Shown here one piece after another: positions 1 through 9,259 of a stretch of DNA of 64,000 bases. Positions within the stretch are counted from its first letter, which is position 1, and every line of letters begins with the position of its first letter. Source of the DNA: JAUSIF01 sp963711595 (GTDB lineage Bacteria; Pseudomonadota; Alphaproteobacteria; Rhizobiales; Xanthobacteraceae); assembly GCA_963711595.1 (NCBI GenBank), contig CAVQER010000010.1:124001-188000 (forward strand), given 5' to 3'. Made by a program: the position numbers and the translations under genes. A model generated the notes under the pieces. It was not told the DNA's origin and did not search any database. It saw nothing but the letters and a program-made list of their open reading frames with translations.

Positions 1-67
1 GCGCAGCAGCTGCCGCGAATACGACTGAACGAAAAGTTCTCAACGAGGATCCTCCAGCGAGTGATGC

Positions 68-292
68 CTATTTTTTTCGAATTCGAAAAACGATCAAGTG
101 CGGGTTCTTCTGGGTTGCGAGCAGTGCGTCGCCGGTTTCGCGCAGCAGATTGGGAATGTCGACGCCGGCCAACGGGTCCGTGCATTCCACCACGAGTTCG
201 TCCCCGGAAGCGAGACGGGTAAGGGCCTTACGCGTCTTCAGGGCAGGGAGCGGGCATTTCAGGCCCCGCAGGTTCAGGTTGGTCTTGGTCAT
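68..292 (-). CDS. tusA: TusA-family sulfur carrier protein
   Basis: A 74-residue protein, the usual TusA/SirA size. The signature Cys-Pro-x-Pro is visible as RGLKCPLPALKT; C13 is the residue that carries persulfide sulfur in this family. Known role: small cytoplasmic sulfur relay for tRNA thiolation and, in several bacteria, for sulfur transfer towards molybdenum cofactor. It diverges from the MoeA-like gene that starts at 367 and lies in a locus that also encodes FdhD, so a role in passing sulfur towards formate dehydrogenase maturation is a reasonable inference but is not shown by the sequence. The family call is secure. Confidence 0.9.
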   Translation of the reverse strand: MTKTNLNLRGLKCPLPALKTRKALTRLASGDELVVECTDPLAGVDIPNLLRETGDALLATQKNPHLIVFRIRKK

Positions 293-366
293 TTCGTGGA
301 TATAGCAGAATCGGCCATTTTTCCCGCTCCTACCGGGACTTGGCCGGTTCGGCTAGAGAAGGGACC

Positions 367-1491
367 ATGAGCCCCCCGACCGAAGCTCTGCAGCGGATTT
401 CGCGGTTCGCGCCGCTCACCGAAGTGTTCGCCCGGCTGGACGCCGTCGCCCGCCCGATCCCTGCGAAAAGCCTCGAGCCGGCTGCTGCCGTTGGCGCCAC
501 TCTCGCGGCCGACGTCACGGCTGCCGCCAACTCGCCTTCCGGGCCGATCGCGATGCGGGATGGCTGGGCCGTCGCGGCCGATCTGGTTGCGGATGCCGGC
601 CCATATGCGCCGGTCGCATTGTCGCCCGCGCCCGCCTGGGTCGAAACCGGACAACCATTGCCTGCCGGCACTGACGCAGTGCTGCCGCTCGATGCGGTGA
701 CCGTCGCGAAATCGGGTGCGGAGACGCACGCGCCGGCCGCGGCCGGCGAGGGTGTTGTACTGGCGGGCGCCGACGTGCTGAAAGGCACGATCCTCCGCCG
801 GGCAGGCGAGCGGCTTCGGTCGGGCGACGTCGCCATTCTGCGCGCAGCGGGAATTGCATTCGTGTCAGCGCGCGCTCCGCGCATCAAGATTTTCACAACC
901 AGCGTGCCGCCGCGCAGCAAGGCCGACACGCTATCACCGTTGATCGCCCGCGCGGTCGAAGGAGAAGGCGGAGTTGCGGAAGTTGCGCAGGCGTCGTCTC
1001 TCAAATCTGTCTTGATCGATCGAGCATGCGACGCCGTGATCGCGATTGGCGGGACCGGCACCGGGCGGCGCGATGCCAGCGTCAAGACGCTCGCGCGATT
1101 GGGTCACGTCGAGATCCACGGTTTTGGAATCGCACCGGGTGAGACCGCCGCGATTGGAGTCGCTCACTCGAAGCCCGTTCTCTTGCTGCCGGGCCGATTG
1201 GACGCCGCACTCGCAGCGTTCCTTATCGTCGGGCGTCGACTGATCGCCCGCCTCGCCGGACGTGACGGCGCAGAGCCGGGAGCGGCAGTGAAACTCACGC
1301 GCAAAATCGCTTCGACGGTCGGCCTTGCGGAGATCGCTCTTGTCCGGCGAGATCAAGACGGCGTTGAGCCACTCGCGTCGGGTGCATTCGCCTGGAGCGC
1401 GCTCACGCGCGCTGATGGCTGGGTGCTTGTGCCACCCGACAGCGAAGGTTACGCGCCGGGCGCGACGGTCGAGATGAAATCCTTGCCATGA
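367..1491 (+). CDS. MoeA-like molybdopterin-binding protein (divergent)
   Basis: 374 residues from ATG 367, which has an AAGG-type ribosome site (gaaggg) just upstream; an in-frame TTG at 340 is less likely. The MoeA layout can be followed: the N-terminal region with SGPIAMRDGWAV (canonical SAMDGYAV), the MogA-like domain with IGGTGTGRRD in place of SGGxSxG, LLLPGRLDAA in place of LPGNPxA, and a short C-terminal beta domain. Each hallmark is altered, so Mo-insertion activity is doubtful; it may bind cofactor or partner another MoeA. It overlaps the next gene by 4 bases (ATGA), so the two are probably translated together. Confidence 0.8.
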   Translation: MSPPTEALQRISRFAPLTEVFARLDAVARPIPAKSLEPAAAVGATLAADVTAAANSPSGPIAMRDGWAVAADLVADAGPYAPVALSPAPAWVETGQPLPAGTDAVLPLDAVTVAKSGAETHAPAAAGEGVVLAGADVLKGTILRRAGERLRSGDVAILRAAGIAFVSARAPRIKIFTTSVPPRSKADTLSPLIARAVEGEGGVAEVAQASSLKSVLIDRACDAVIAIGGTGTGRRDASVKTLARLGHVEIHGFGIAPGETAAIGVAHSKPVLLLPGRLDAALAAFLIVGRRLIARLAGRDGAEPGAAVKLTRKIASTVGLAEIALVRRDQDGVEPLASGAFAWSALTRADGWVLVPPDSEGYAPGATVEMKSLP

Positions 1492-3482
1492 GCAGCGATC
1501 GCACCGAAAAATTTCCGATGCCGCCCGCCGCGCTACTCGATGCGGTGCGCGCCGCCGCGCGTCAGGAGCAATTCCTCGAAGTCGTATCGGCGGAAGAGGC
1601 GAGGGCGCGTTTCCAGCGTCAGCTCGACCTCGCACCTCTCGCCGCAGAACCGGTTGCGCTTGCCGACGCACTCGGCCGCGTGCTCGCCCATGACCTCGCG
1701 GCTCCGATCGACACGCCCCCGTTCGACCGCTCTAATGTCGACGGCTTTGCGGTGAGCGCCGCTGATACCGTTGGCGCCAGCGATGCGAGCCCGCGCCGCT
1801 TCTTGTTGAACGCAGAAGTTCTGGCATGCGGCGTGGACCCAAAGCTGACCGTAGCGCCGCGCACTGCGACGGCGATTGCGACGGGCGGCGTGCTGCCGCG
1901 CGGCGCTGATGCGGTCGCGATGATCGAGTGGACCGACCTCACCGAGTCCGCGAAGGGACCGTCCATCGACTTGCGCCGATCAGTCACGCCCGGCCAGTTT
2001 GTTTCGTTCGCGGGCTCCGACATCGCCCGTGGCGAAACATTGCTTCGTCGCGGGACGCTTATCGGCTCGCGCGAAATCGGAATGATCGCCGCTTGCGGGA
2101 TCGCGTCGATCGATGCTGTGCGCAGGCCCAAGGTTGCCGTGCTCTCGACGGGCGACGAGCTTATCGAGCCCGGAAAACCGCTGAAGCCGGGCGCTGTATA
2201 TGACAGCAACGGTCCGATCATCGCTGCTGCTGTCGCTGAGGCCGGTGGCGTTCCGGTCGCTTTCGGCTCGTTCCCGGACGACGAAGCCGCTCTCGACAAA
2301 GCCGTCCGCAAGGCGCTCGAAACGGCCGACATCGTCGTTCTATCCGGCGGCACCTCCAAGGGCGCGGGCGACCTCTCACACCGCATCGTGTCACAGCTCG
2401 GCAAGCCCGGCATTCTCGTGCATGGCGTGGCGCTCAAGCCGGGCAAGCCGCTCTGTCTCGCGGTGATCGGCAAGAAACCGGTGGTAGTCCTTCCAGGTTT
2501 CCCGACCTCGGCAATCTTCACGTTCCACGCCTACGTGGCGCCGGTCCTGCGCGCGCTTGCCGGCCTACCGCCCGAGGCCGCGGACACGATCGAGGCGACG
2601 GTGCCCGTCCGGCTACCGTCGGAAATGGGACGCACGGAATTCGTGCTCGTCGCGCTCGTGGCCGGCGAACGCGGCCCGATCGCCTTTCCGATCGGCAAGG
2701 GCTCGGGATCGGTTACCACCTTTTCTGAGGCCGATGGTTTCGTCGAGGTCGACGCGCTCGCGGGCGCACTCGATCCCGGAAAAGCGACGGTCACGCTGCT
2801 CGGCAAAGCTGTGCGCGTATCGGACCTTGTCCTCACGGGAAGCCATTGCGTTGCGCTCGACGTCGTCCTCAGCAGGCTCGCGGAGCAAGGCATCGTGACG
2901 CGCCGCATCGCGGTCGGCAGCCAGGGCGGAGTCGCCGCTGCAAAGCGTGGCGAGTGCGATATCGCGCCCGTGCATCTCATGGATCCGGTGAGTGGAAAAT
3001 ATAACGAGCACCTGCTCGAGGACGGTTTGTCGCTAGTACGCGGCTGGGAACGGATGCAGGGCGTCGTCTACCGGCGCGGTGACGAACGCTTCGAAGGAAG
3101 GCGGGCGACCGACGCCGTGAAGGCGGCGCTCGCCGATCCGACCTGCCTGATGGTGAACCGCAACGCCGGCGCCGGAACGCGCATTCTCATCGACCAGCTG
3201 CTTGGCGGTGCGCGTCCCTCCGGTTATGGCAACCAGCCGCGCTCGCACAACGCAGTCGCGGCCGCGGTGAGCCAGGGCCGGGCCGACTGGGGCGTCGCGA
3301 TCGCCTCCGTCGCGCGCCTCTACGATCTCGGCTTTCTCGAGCTGGGACCCGAGCACTACGACTTTCTCCTCGTGGAGTCGCGACGGAAAAGTCCGGCCGT
3401 TCAAGCCTTCCTCGCAGCATTGCGCGAACCGGAGGTACGCGAGAAAATCGCGGCGCTCGGCATGCGGCCGGTCGGCGCCTGA
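1488..3482 (+). CDS. MoeA fused to a periplasmic-binding-protein-like domain
   Basis: 664 residues. Residues ~40-450 are a full MoeA: FDRSNVDGFAV, the MogA-like domain with LSGGTSKGAGD, and LPGFPTSAIF. Residues ~455-664 match the PBP-like domain (PF12727 type) seen in LysR-substrate-like fusions: GSHCVALDVVL at its start, NRNAGAGTRILIDQLL and RSHNAVAAAVSQGRADWGVAI later. MoeA inserts molybdenum into molybdopterin-AMP in the cytoplasm. The PBP domain has no signal peptide, so it must act in the cytoplasm, perhaps binding molybdate, tungstate or another small ligand (inference). The start overlaps the stop of the preceding MoeA-like gene. Confidence 0.9.
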   Translation: MSSDRTEKFPMPPAALLDAVRAAARQEQFLEVVSAEEARARFQRQLDLAPLAAEPVALADALGRVLAHDLAAPIDTPPFDRSNVDGFAVSAADTVGASDASPRRFLLNAEVLACGVDPKLTVAPRTATAIATGGVLPRGADAVAMIEWTDLTESAKGPSIDLRRSVTPGQFVSFAGSDIARGETLLRRGTLIGSREIGMIAACGIASIDAVRRPKVAVLSTGDELIEPGKPLKPGAVYDSNGPIIAAAVAEAGGVPVAFGSFPDDEAALDKAVRKALETADIVVLSGGTSKGAGDLSHRIVSQLGKPGILVHGVALKPGKPLCLAVIGKKPVVVLPGFPTSAIFTFHAYVAPVLRALAGLPPEAADTIEATVPVRLPSEMGRTEFVLVALVAGERGPIAFPIGKGSGSVTTFSEADGFVEVDALAGALDPGKATVTLLGKAVRVSDLVLTGSHCVALDVVLSRLAEQGIVTRRIAVGSQGGVAAAKRGECDIAPVHLMDPVSGKYNEHLLEDGLSLVRGWERMQGVVYRRGDERFEGRRATDAVKAALADPTCLMVNRNAGAGTRILIDQLLGGARPSGYGNQPRSHNAVAAAVSQGRADWGVAIASVARLYDLGFLELGPEHYDFLLVESRRKSPAVQAFLAALREPEVREKIAALGMRPVGA

Positions 3483-3514
3483 GTAAATCTTCGTTGCGTG
3501 GTTCTGGAATCTGA

Positions 3515-4804
3515 ATGTCTCTGACGACCCGGCTTTTACTCACGCTTCTTGCGATCGTAACCGCCACCGGCGCGGCCAATGCGCAGTTGCGTGGCCACGG
3601 CGGGCCGGTGCGTTCGTTGGCGATATCCTCGGATGGAAAGAACGCAATCTCCGGCAGCTTCGATACTTCGGCGATCGTCTGGTCGATGACGCGCAACGCC
3701 GCCGACCAAGTGCTCCAATTCCACGAAAGCGCGGTGAATGCGGTCGCGATCCTGCCCGACGGACGCTACGTCACCGGCGGCGAAGACGGAAAGATCGCGA
3801 TCTGGTCGGCGGGCGAAGCGAAGCCACAGCGCACGTTCGAAGGGCACACCGCGCCGATCGTGAACGTTGCGGTTTCGCCGGACGGCTCCACGATCGCGTC
3901 GGCCTCATGGGATCGCACGATCCGCCTGTGGCCGGTCGCCGGCGGAGAAGCGCGTGTCCTCAGTGGTCACGACCAGAACGTCAACGGAGTCGCTTTCACG
4001 CCTGACGGAAAAACTCTTGTGAGCGCCGGCTATGACGCGACCGTGCGCATCTGGCCGCTTGGTGGTGGCGCCGCGACGATCGTGACTTTGCCGACGCCGC
4101 TGAACGCAGTCGCGATTGCATTGGATGGAGAGATCGTAGTCGCCGGCGCCGATCGCAACGTCTGGTTCCTTTCGCCCACCGGCGAGCAGCGCGGCAACGT
4201 CGATGCGGGCGAGACGCCGATGATTTCGATTGCGGTTTCAAGCGACGGCGAATTGGTTGCCGCGGCCGGCATTCGCGGCTCGGTCGGCATCGTCGATCGA
4301 AAAAGCCGCAAGCTCGTGCACACGCTGGTGGGCCCCGGCCTGCCGGTGTGGTCGGTCGCGTTCTTCTCGGACAACCGCACGCTGCTCACGGGCGGCGCCG
4401 ATCGCATAGTGCGGCGCTGGGATGCGCGAACCGGAGATCACATCGGCGCGGTCGCAATGGGCGGTAACGACGATCCGCTCGCGGCCTTCGCCGGAGACCG
4501 GGGTGCCGAAGTGTACAAGGCGTGCGTCGCCTGCCACACGCTTTCGCCAGATGAAGGAAACCGCGCCGGACCGACCCTGCACGGTATCCTCGGTCGCAGG
4601 ATCGCGACGTTGCCCGGATACGATTTCTCGCCTGCGCTGAAGAAGCTCGACATTGTCTGGACCAAGGAAACGGTGGCTGCGCTGTTCGACATTGGTCCGA
4701 TGAAGTACACGCCAGGCACCAAGATGCCCGAGCAGCGGATCACGTTGCCCGAAGATCGCCAGGCGCTCGTCGATTTTCTCGAGAAGGCGACGAAGGCGAA
4801 GTAG
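3515..4804 (+). CDS. Exported WD40-repeat / cytochrome c fusion protein
   Basis: 429 residues. A signal peptide (hydrophobic LLLTLLAIVTATGAANA, cleavage expected after NAQ) leads into seven WD40-type repeats (residues ~24-310; for example GHTAPIVNVAVSPDG and SASWDRTIRLW), enough for a seven-bladed propeller. The C-terminal ~100 residues are a class I cytochrome c with CVACH (C337, C340, H341) and a likely axial Met at GTKMP (M404). It should therefore be a periplasmic electron carrier with a protein-docking propeller. It lies between Mo-cofactor genes and the 4Fe-4S protein, so it may receive electrons from an exported molybdoenzyme; that is inference. It converges on the next gene, 2 bases away. 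Confidence 0.88.
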   Translation: MSLTTRLLLTLLAIVTATGAANAQLRGHGGPVRSLAISSDGKNAISGSFDTSAIVWSMTRNAADQVLQFHESAVNAVAILPDGRYVTGGEDGKIAIWSAGEAKPQRTFEGHTAPIVNVAVSPDGSTIASASWDRTIRLWPVAGGEARVLSGHDQNVNGVAFTPDGKTLVSAGYDATVRIWPLGGGAATIVTLPTPLNAVAIALDGEIVVAGADRNVWFLSPTGEQRGNVDAGETPMISIAVSSDGELVAAAGIRGSVGIVDRKSRKLVHTLVGPGLPVWSVAFFSDNRTLLTGGADRIVRRWDARTGDHIGAVAMGGNDDPLAAFAGDRGAEVYKACVACHTLSPDEGNRAGPTLHGILGRRIATLPGYDFSPALKKLDIVWTKETVAALFDIGPMKYTPGTKMPEQRITLPEDRQALVDFLEKATKAK

Positions 4805-4806
4805 CG

Positions 4807-6843
4807 CTAGCTCTTCTGCCCGCGCTGCTGTTCTTCGCGCTCGCGCAGATAATCCTCGGTCGTGCGCACGTTCGGCCGCTCAGGCGCGCCGTAGGGATCG
4901 ACCGAAGCCTCGGTCATCGCGATCGCCCGGCAGTCCTCACACATCTTCAGCACATCGAGCCGCTGCGGTTGGCCCTTGAACATCCAGTGCTTGCCTTCGA
5001 GTTTCGCGGTCACGCGCTCGATCGTGCTCCGCGTGCCGAACGGCTTGTTGCAACGAATGCAGTGGAACGGCTCTTCCTGCTTGATCAGGCGCGCGGGTGC
5101 GGTGACCGCGGTGAAGTCCATCTGCGGCACGAGGCTGATCACTTTCTCGGGGCAAGTCGCCGCGCATAGCCCGCATTGCACGCACGCGTCTTCCGCGAAG
5201 CGCAGCATCGGCCGCTCGGGATCGTCCATCATCGCGCCGGTCGGACAAGCGGACACGCAAGCGAGACAAAGCGTGCAGCCCTCGACATTGACTTCGACCT
5301 TGCCGAACGGCGCGCCTTGCGGGAGAGCAATGACGTCGACGGGCGTGGGCGCAGCGCGGTGCAACTCGCGCAGCGCGAGCTTCATCACGTCGCGCTTCGC
5401 GCCGACAGCCTGGAAGCCGGCCGGCGCCTTGGGCGGCACACCCGGCCTGATCGCGCGCAGCGCCGTGCCAAGCGCGTCGGGGTCGTCGGTCTCGATCGTG
5501 GCAACGAGACCCCTGCCGAAGCCGAGACCCGCGAGCATCGGCTCAAGATATGAGATCGTTCGCGCGATCCCGCTCACGTCGTGACGCGGCCTTGCGCGCA
5601 TCAGCAGCCGAACCGCCGACGCACCGTAGGCAAATGCGCCCGCAATCGCCTCAAGGCCGATTTGCGTGACTTCATTGACGGCAAGCGGAAGTGCGTTCGC
5701 CGGCAGACCGTCGCCGTGGCGCGCGAGCGCATCGATCAATTCCTCGCCATGCGGCGCGTCATGCAGAAGGATGATGGGATCCTTGCCGCCGGCCTCGCGA
5801 TAGCTAGAAATCAACGTGCGAAGTTTCCGCATGAGTGCGTCCGCGGGCGGCATCGCGTAGGACGCGGCACCCGTCGGGCAAACCGAGGCGCACGCGCCGC
5901 AGCCGGCGCAGATGTGTTCGTCGATCCTCACATGGTCGCCGTTCGGTGTGATCGCGCCGGTCGGGCACAGATCCAGGCAGCGGCGGCAGCCGACGATCTT
6001 CGAGCGCGAATGCGCGCAGAGATGCTCCGTGAAATTCACGTAGCGCGGCTTGTCGAACGTGCCGACAAGATCGCCGGCCTTCAACACCGCGCGCAGTACG
6101 GCCGCCGGGTCGCCAGGATCGGCACGCAAGTAGCCGTCGCGCAGGTCGTGCGCCAGAAACAGCGGCGCGGCACCGGAGATATCGAGAACGATGTCGCAAT
6201 TCGAGGTGGCGCCGTTGCGTGCCTCGCCCCACAAGACTTTGCCGCGCGATGAGGGAAGCGGCGAGGCGAAATCGTCGATGGTCAACTCGAATGCCCCGAG
6301 ATAGCCCCTGGCCGAGCGGACCGTGCCCTTCACCACGGGAAACTCGGTGACGCGTCGCGGGGCGAGGTCGCCGGGCTTCGTGATCATCACCGTGACGTCG
6401 AGCCGATCCTTCAGCAACTGCGCGGCTTCGATCGCGCTTTCGTCGCGCCCATAGATCAGAACCACGCCGTCGCTTGTAAAGCTGGCAAGCGGAAAATCCG
6501 GAAGGGGCTCGGCCGCCGCCGCCAGGAGAGCGGCCATCTTGGGACCGGCGGCCTTCGCGTCCTTCGACCAGCCTGCAGTTTCACGCACATTGACGAACGC
6601 AATTTCTCGCTCGCTCGCGGACTCAGCGGCGACTTCCGAGAACAAGGGAGCTTCCTGCGTACAAGCGACCGTGAGCGGGTCGCTTCCCGCCAGCTCAGCC
6701 TTGAATTTTTCGAGCTCGACGCGGCAAAGATGCCGCGCTGTCTTGAGCTTCGCGCCCTTGCATCCGCGTTCGATCGCGGTCTCGTCTAACGGCATCGTGT
6801 CTTCACACGAACAGACGAGAAGGGTGCGCTTCCGCTCCGTCAT
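4807..6843 (-). CDS. Multi-cluster 4Fe-4S binding protein of formate dehydrogenase loci
   Basis: 678 residues, no signal peptide. Four ferredoxin-type motifs occur in two pairs: CRRCLDLCPTG and CAGCGACASVCPTG mid-protein, then CTLCLACVSACPTG and CVQCGLCAATCPEK. A later CIRC...CEDC set near the C-terminus could hold one more metal or cluster. The N-terminal third resembles the Rossmann-like redox parts of heterodisulfide-reductase-type proteins, but I see no clear FAD motif. Probably a cytoplasmic electron-transfer or cluster-donor protein. Genes of this type sit beside the DUF3305/DUF3306 set and FDH in Bradyrhizobium-like genomes (from memory). It is divergent from the accessory operon that starts at 6961. 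Confidence 0.85.
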   Translation of the reverse strand: MTERKRTLLVCSCEDTMPLDETAIERGCKGAKLKTARHLCRVELEKFKAELAGSDPLTVACTQEAPLFSEVAAESASEREIAFVNVRETAGWSKDAKAAGPKMAALLAAAAEPLPDFPLASFTSDGVVLIYGRDESAIEAAQLLKDRLDVTVMITKPGDLAPRRVTEFPVVKGTVRSARGYLGAFELTIDDFASPLPSSRGKVLWGEARNGATSNCDIVLDISGAAPLFLAHDLRDGYLRADPGDPAAVLRAVLKAGDLVGTFDKPRYVNFTEHLCAHSRSKIVGCRRCLDLCPTGAITPNGDHVRIDEHICAGCGACASVCPTGAASYAMPPADALMRKLRTLISSYREAGGKDPIILLHDAPHGEELIDALARHGDGLPANALPLAVNEVTQIGLEAIAGAFAYGASAVRLLMRARPRHDVSGIARTISYLEPMLAGLGFGRGLVATIETDDPDALGTALRAIRPGVPPKAPAGFQAVGAKRDVMKLALRELHRAAPTPVDVIALPQGAPFGKVEVNVEGCTLCLACVSACPTGAMMDDPERPMLRFAEDACVQCGLCAATCPEKVISLVPQMDFTAVTAPARLIKQEEPFHCIRCNKPFGTRSTIERVTAKLEGKHWMFKGQPQRLDVLKMCEDCRAIAMTEASVDPYGAPERPNVRTTEDYLREREEQQRGQKS

Positions 6844-6903
6844 TCATCCTCCGGCCGGCGTTAACCGCCGTTCTGGCGGGTATGGCCAGCAGCGGGCGCA
6901 GGC

Positions 6904-6909
6904 TATAAT
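6904..6909 (+). promoter_or_regulatory. Possible -10 box upstream of the FDH accessory operon
   Basis: TATAAT matches the sigma-70 -10 consensus exactly, 52 bases before the start at 6961, in the 117-base divergent gap between the 4Fe-4S gene and the accessory operon. No good -35 element lies 16-18 bases upstream. A four-codon reading frame (ATGAAAATGTAA) follows within 20 bases and is probably accidental. Confidence 0.35.
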
Positions 6910-6960
6910 TGTACCAATGAAAATGTAAGGCCCTGATAGCTCAAGCATTTGGGACCGTAA

Positions 6961-7722
6961 ATGCCCACCGAGTTGCGTAGCCGAATTCACACGCCCCACA
7001 CGCCGGATCTCGATTTGCCGCCGGCGTTCCGCGTCATTTCCCTGCGCGAAGCGGGCGATGCCTTCGCGCACGCATGCAAGGTCGCCCGCAAGGAAGGGGC
7101 CGGCACGCTGGTATGGGCGCGGCGTTTCGACCTCGTCGAGTTCGCGGTCGTGCTGGAACCCGAAGAACCGCTCGCTGTGGCGCGCCGCTCACTATACATG
7201 GCGCAGTGCGCGCTCCACGACAGCCTCGCCGTGCACGCGCCGCCAGAAAAATTGATTCAATTCGTATGGCCCGATGTGGTCCTGGTCGAGGGTGGGCTGG
7301 CGGCCGGCGTGCGTCTCGGCTGGCCAAAGAACGCCAGTGAGAAAGAACCGGCGCCGTGGCTGGTATTCGGCGCGATGGTGCGCACGGCGATCATGGGAGC
7401 GGGCGAGCCCGGTACGCGTCCAGACTCGGTGGCTCTCGAGGACGAAGGTTTCGATGAACTGGGCTCCGGCCGCCTCATCGAGACGTTCACGCGCCACCTC
7501 ATGGTTTGGGTCGATATTCTCCAGCAGGACGGCTTCCGCCCGATCGCCGAACACTATCTGAAGCGTCTCTCCTCTGAGGCGGCCGAAGAGCGATCGATCG
7601 ACGGTACCGGCGATCTTCTAGCGCGGCCGAAGGGCAAGCTCGACACGCGCAAGCAGAAACTGGTTACGGCGCTCGACAAGCTCGCCTGGTACGATCCGGA
7701 AACGCGCGGGCTCAAGCTGTGA
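6961..7722 (+). CDS. Biotin/lipoate-protein ligase family protein
   Basis: 253 residues. The sequence resembles the alphaproteobacterial 'biotin/lipoate-protein ligase family' proteins (LplA-like fold): an early RVISLREAGDAFAHACKVARKEGAGTLVWARR segment, PDVVLVEGGLAAGVRLGW in the place of the ligase core, and a long helical C-terminus. The usual biotin-ligase GRGRxG motif is not visible, so which acyl group it handles, if any, is unknown. It is the first gene of a tightly overlapping set (6961-10484) leading into formate dehydrogenase; its stop overlaps the next start by 4 bases (GTGA). A role in FDH maturation is inferred from position only. Confidence 0.7.
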   Translation: MPTELRSRIHTPHTPDLDLPPAFRVISLREAGDAFAHACKVARKEGAGTLVWARRFDLVEFAVVLEPEEPLAVARRSLYMAQCALHDSLAVHAPPEKLIQFVWPDVVLVEGGLAAGVRLGWPKNASEKEPAPWLVFGAMVRTAIMGAGEPGTRPDSVALEDEGFDELGSGRLIETFTRHLMVWVDILQQDGFRPIAEHYLKRLSSEAAEERSIDGTGDLLARPKGKLDTRKQKLVTALDKLAWYDPETRGLKL

Positions 7723-8255
7723 AGCTGCTGCGAACCATTCGGCTCGATCCTTCGGACACATTCGTATTCGAGCGTGCTGCCGAGCCCGGCGAGTTCGCCG
7801 TGTCGGGTGCATTTGTGTTCTGGGAAGACGATGTCGCGGCGCTGACCGGAAAACGGCGGAGCGCTTTTCGTTCGGGCTTTCTCGGCGTCGAGTCGCTCGG
7901 CTGGTCCACGCTTGTCCAGATCGTCGAGGCGAAGACGGAGGACCGAGCTTCGATCGTCGACACGCTGGCGCGTCGGCTCGTCGAGCATTTCGGCGCTCCC
8001 GATATCACAACCGCAAGCAAGGCGGCAGAAGAAGAAGTTTCGTTTGCCGAGTCCCTTTGCGGTCATCCGGCCGACACGCTTGTCGCTATCCACCGCACGG
8101 TGGAGGACGGAGAAATCCGCGAGGCATTCCGCACGCTTCGCCCGCGCGGCGGCCCGAAGCCCCTTCGCGCATTCTCCTTCCTTGAGGTCGAAGGTGACGA
8201 GGCGCCGGCCGACGAGGTGGATCTCGTCGGTCTAGCGAAAGACAGCCGCAAATGA
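7719..8255 (+). CDS. DUF6505-like protein of FDH accessory operon
   Basis: 178 residues starting at GTG 7719, which overlaps the preceding stop. It contains no motif I can assign. Its start (MKLLRTIRLDPSDTFVFERA) and the phrase SGAFVFWEDD fit what I remember of the DUF6505 family, found only beside FDH accessory genes. Acidic, soluble, no signal peptide or membrane segment. The stop overlaps the next ATG by 4 bases. Function unknown; co-translation with its neighbours is the main clue. Confidence 0.7.
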   Translation: MKLLRTIRLDPSDTFVFERAAEPGEFAVSGAFVFWEDDVAALTGKRRSAFRSGFLGVESLGWSTLVQIVEAKTEDRASIVDTLARRLVEHFGAPDITTASKAAEEEVSFAESLCGHPADTLVAIHRTVEDGEIREAFRTLRPRGGPKPLRAFSFLEVEGDEAPADEVDLVGLAKDSRK

Positions 8256-9259
8256 AGGACTTCTGGCTCTCGTGCGGACATCATCTTCTTGACCGCGACC
8301 CCGGCGGAGGGCTCGTCGTCACCGAGGAGTTCCTCAAGGTGTATCTGGCGCGCCCAGAGCTGACGCCCCCGCCGGACGCGTGCGTGGTGGAAAATACATT
8401 GCATGCGGCACTGATGTCCGAACCACAGCGACCCGTGGACGCCGATGAAATCGCCGCGATTGCGGATTCCGACGCGCGCGAGAACTGGACCGCCATGATC
8501 GCGTTCCGTGATCATCTCTTGCGCCATCCAACGCTGGAAGCTGCCTATCTCGCTCTCGTACGGGGTGGCGTCGGCTCGACGCCACCCCTGTTTGTCAACC
8601 AGCTCGTGCACGTGATTCTGCGCAACATTCTCGATGAATGCGAGGATCCCTGGATCCTGCGCGCTGCGGAAATGTTCTTCCGGCCGCAGCGGATCACAGT
8701 GCACGAAGGCGCATTGATTTCCGCCGATGAGGAACTGATCGCGGGCGACAACCCCGCCCCGGTTTCTCCGCTCGTCAGTATGCTTGGCATCGAGAAATCT
8801 TCGGAAATCGATGTTCTCGTCGACGAAAACGCAGACAGCTACTTCGAGCGCAGCGATCGCCACGACATGGCACTGGATCTGACCGCTGGCCGCCGCGGCC
8901 ACCATGCGCTTGCGCGGGTGATCGAGCGGTGGGTCAGGCATCTCCTGAATGTCGACGTCGAGGTCGAGGCGCTGACCGAAGTGCAGGACGCGAATCTGAC
9001 CTGGTATGTCGGACTCGACGCCGAGGGAACCAGGATCGGTGATCTGCTGTGGAACGGGGAGCCGTTGGACGAGCCCACGAGCGCGCGAGTCGCGGCGCTC
9101 TATCGCTTGCGCTTTCTCGATCCGGCGGAGGCAGCGGAAGCCACGAAAGGCGAGCCGGTTTATCTCATTCTCGCGACGACGCAGGACAAGGTGCTGCGAG
9201 TAAAGCCGCAGAACCTGGCGACCGGTCTTCCGATCCGTCATTTGGAGGCAGTGAGTTGA
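8252..9259 (+). CDS. DUF6352-like protein of FDH accessory operon
   Basis: 335 residues, soluble and acidic. The opening MKDFWLSCGHHLLDRDPGGG is characteristic of the DUF6352 family as I recall it; the CGHHLLDRD segment offers Cys/His residues that could bind metal, but nothing proves it. No catalytic motif, signal peptide or membrane helix is seen. It is locked by 4-base overlaps to its neighbours on both sides. Function unknown; context points to maturation of the formate dehydrogenase encoded 2.4 kb downstream. Confidence 0.7.
   Translation: MKDFWLSCGHHLLDRDPGGGLVVTEEFLKVYLARPELTPPPDACVVENTLHAALMSEPQRPVDADEIAAIADSDARENWTAMIAFRDHLLRHPTLEAAYLALVRGGVGSTPPLFVNQLVHVILRNILDECEDPWILRAAEMFFRPQRITVHEGALISADEELIAGDNPAPVSPLVSMLGIEKSSEIDVLVDENADSYFERSDRHDMALDLTAGRRGHHALARVIERWVRHLLNVDVEVEALTEVQDANLTWYVGLDAEGTRIGDLLWNGEPLDEPTSARVAALYRLRFLDPAEAAEATKGEPVYLILATTQDKVLRVKPQNLATGLPIRHLEAVS

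Noticed and set aside
6918..6929. Upstream mini-frame ATGAAAATGTAA as a regulatory leader peptide
   Set aside because: Four codons including the stop, no ribosome site and no coupled structure; most likely chance.
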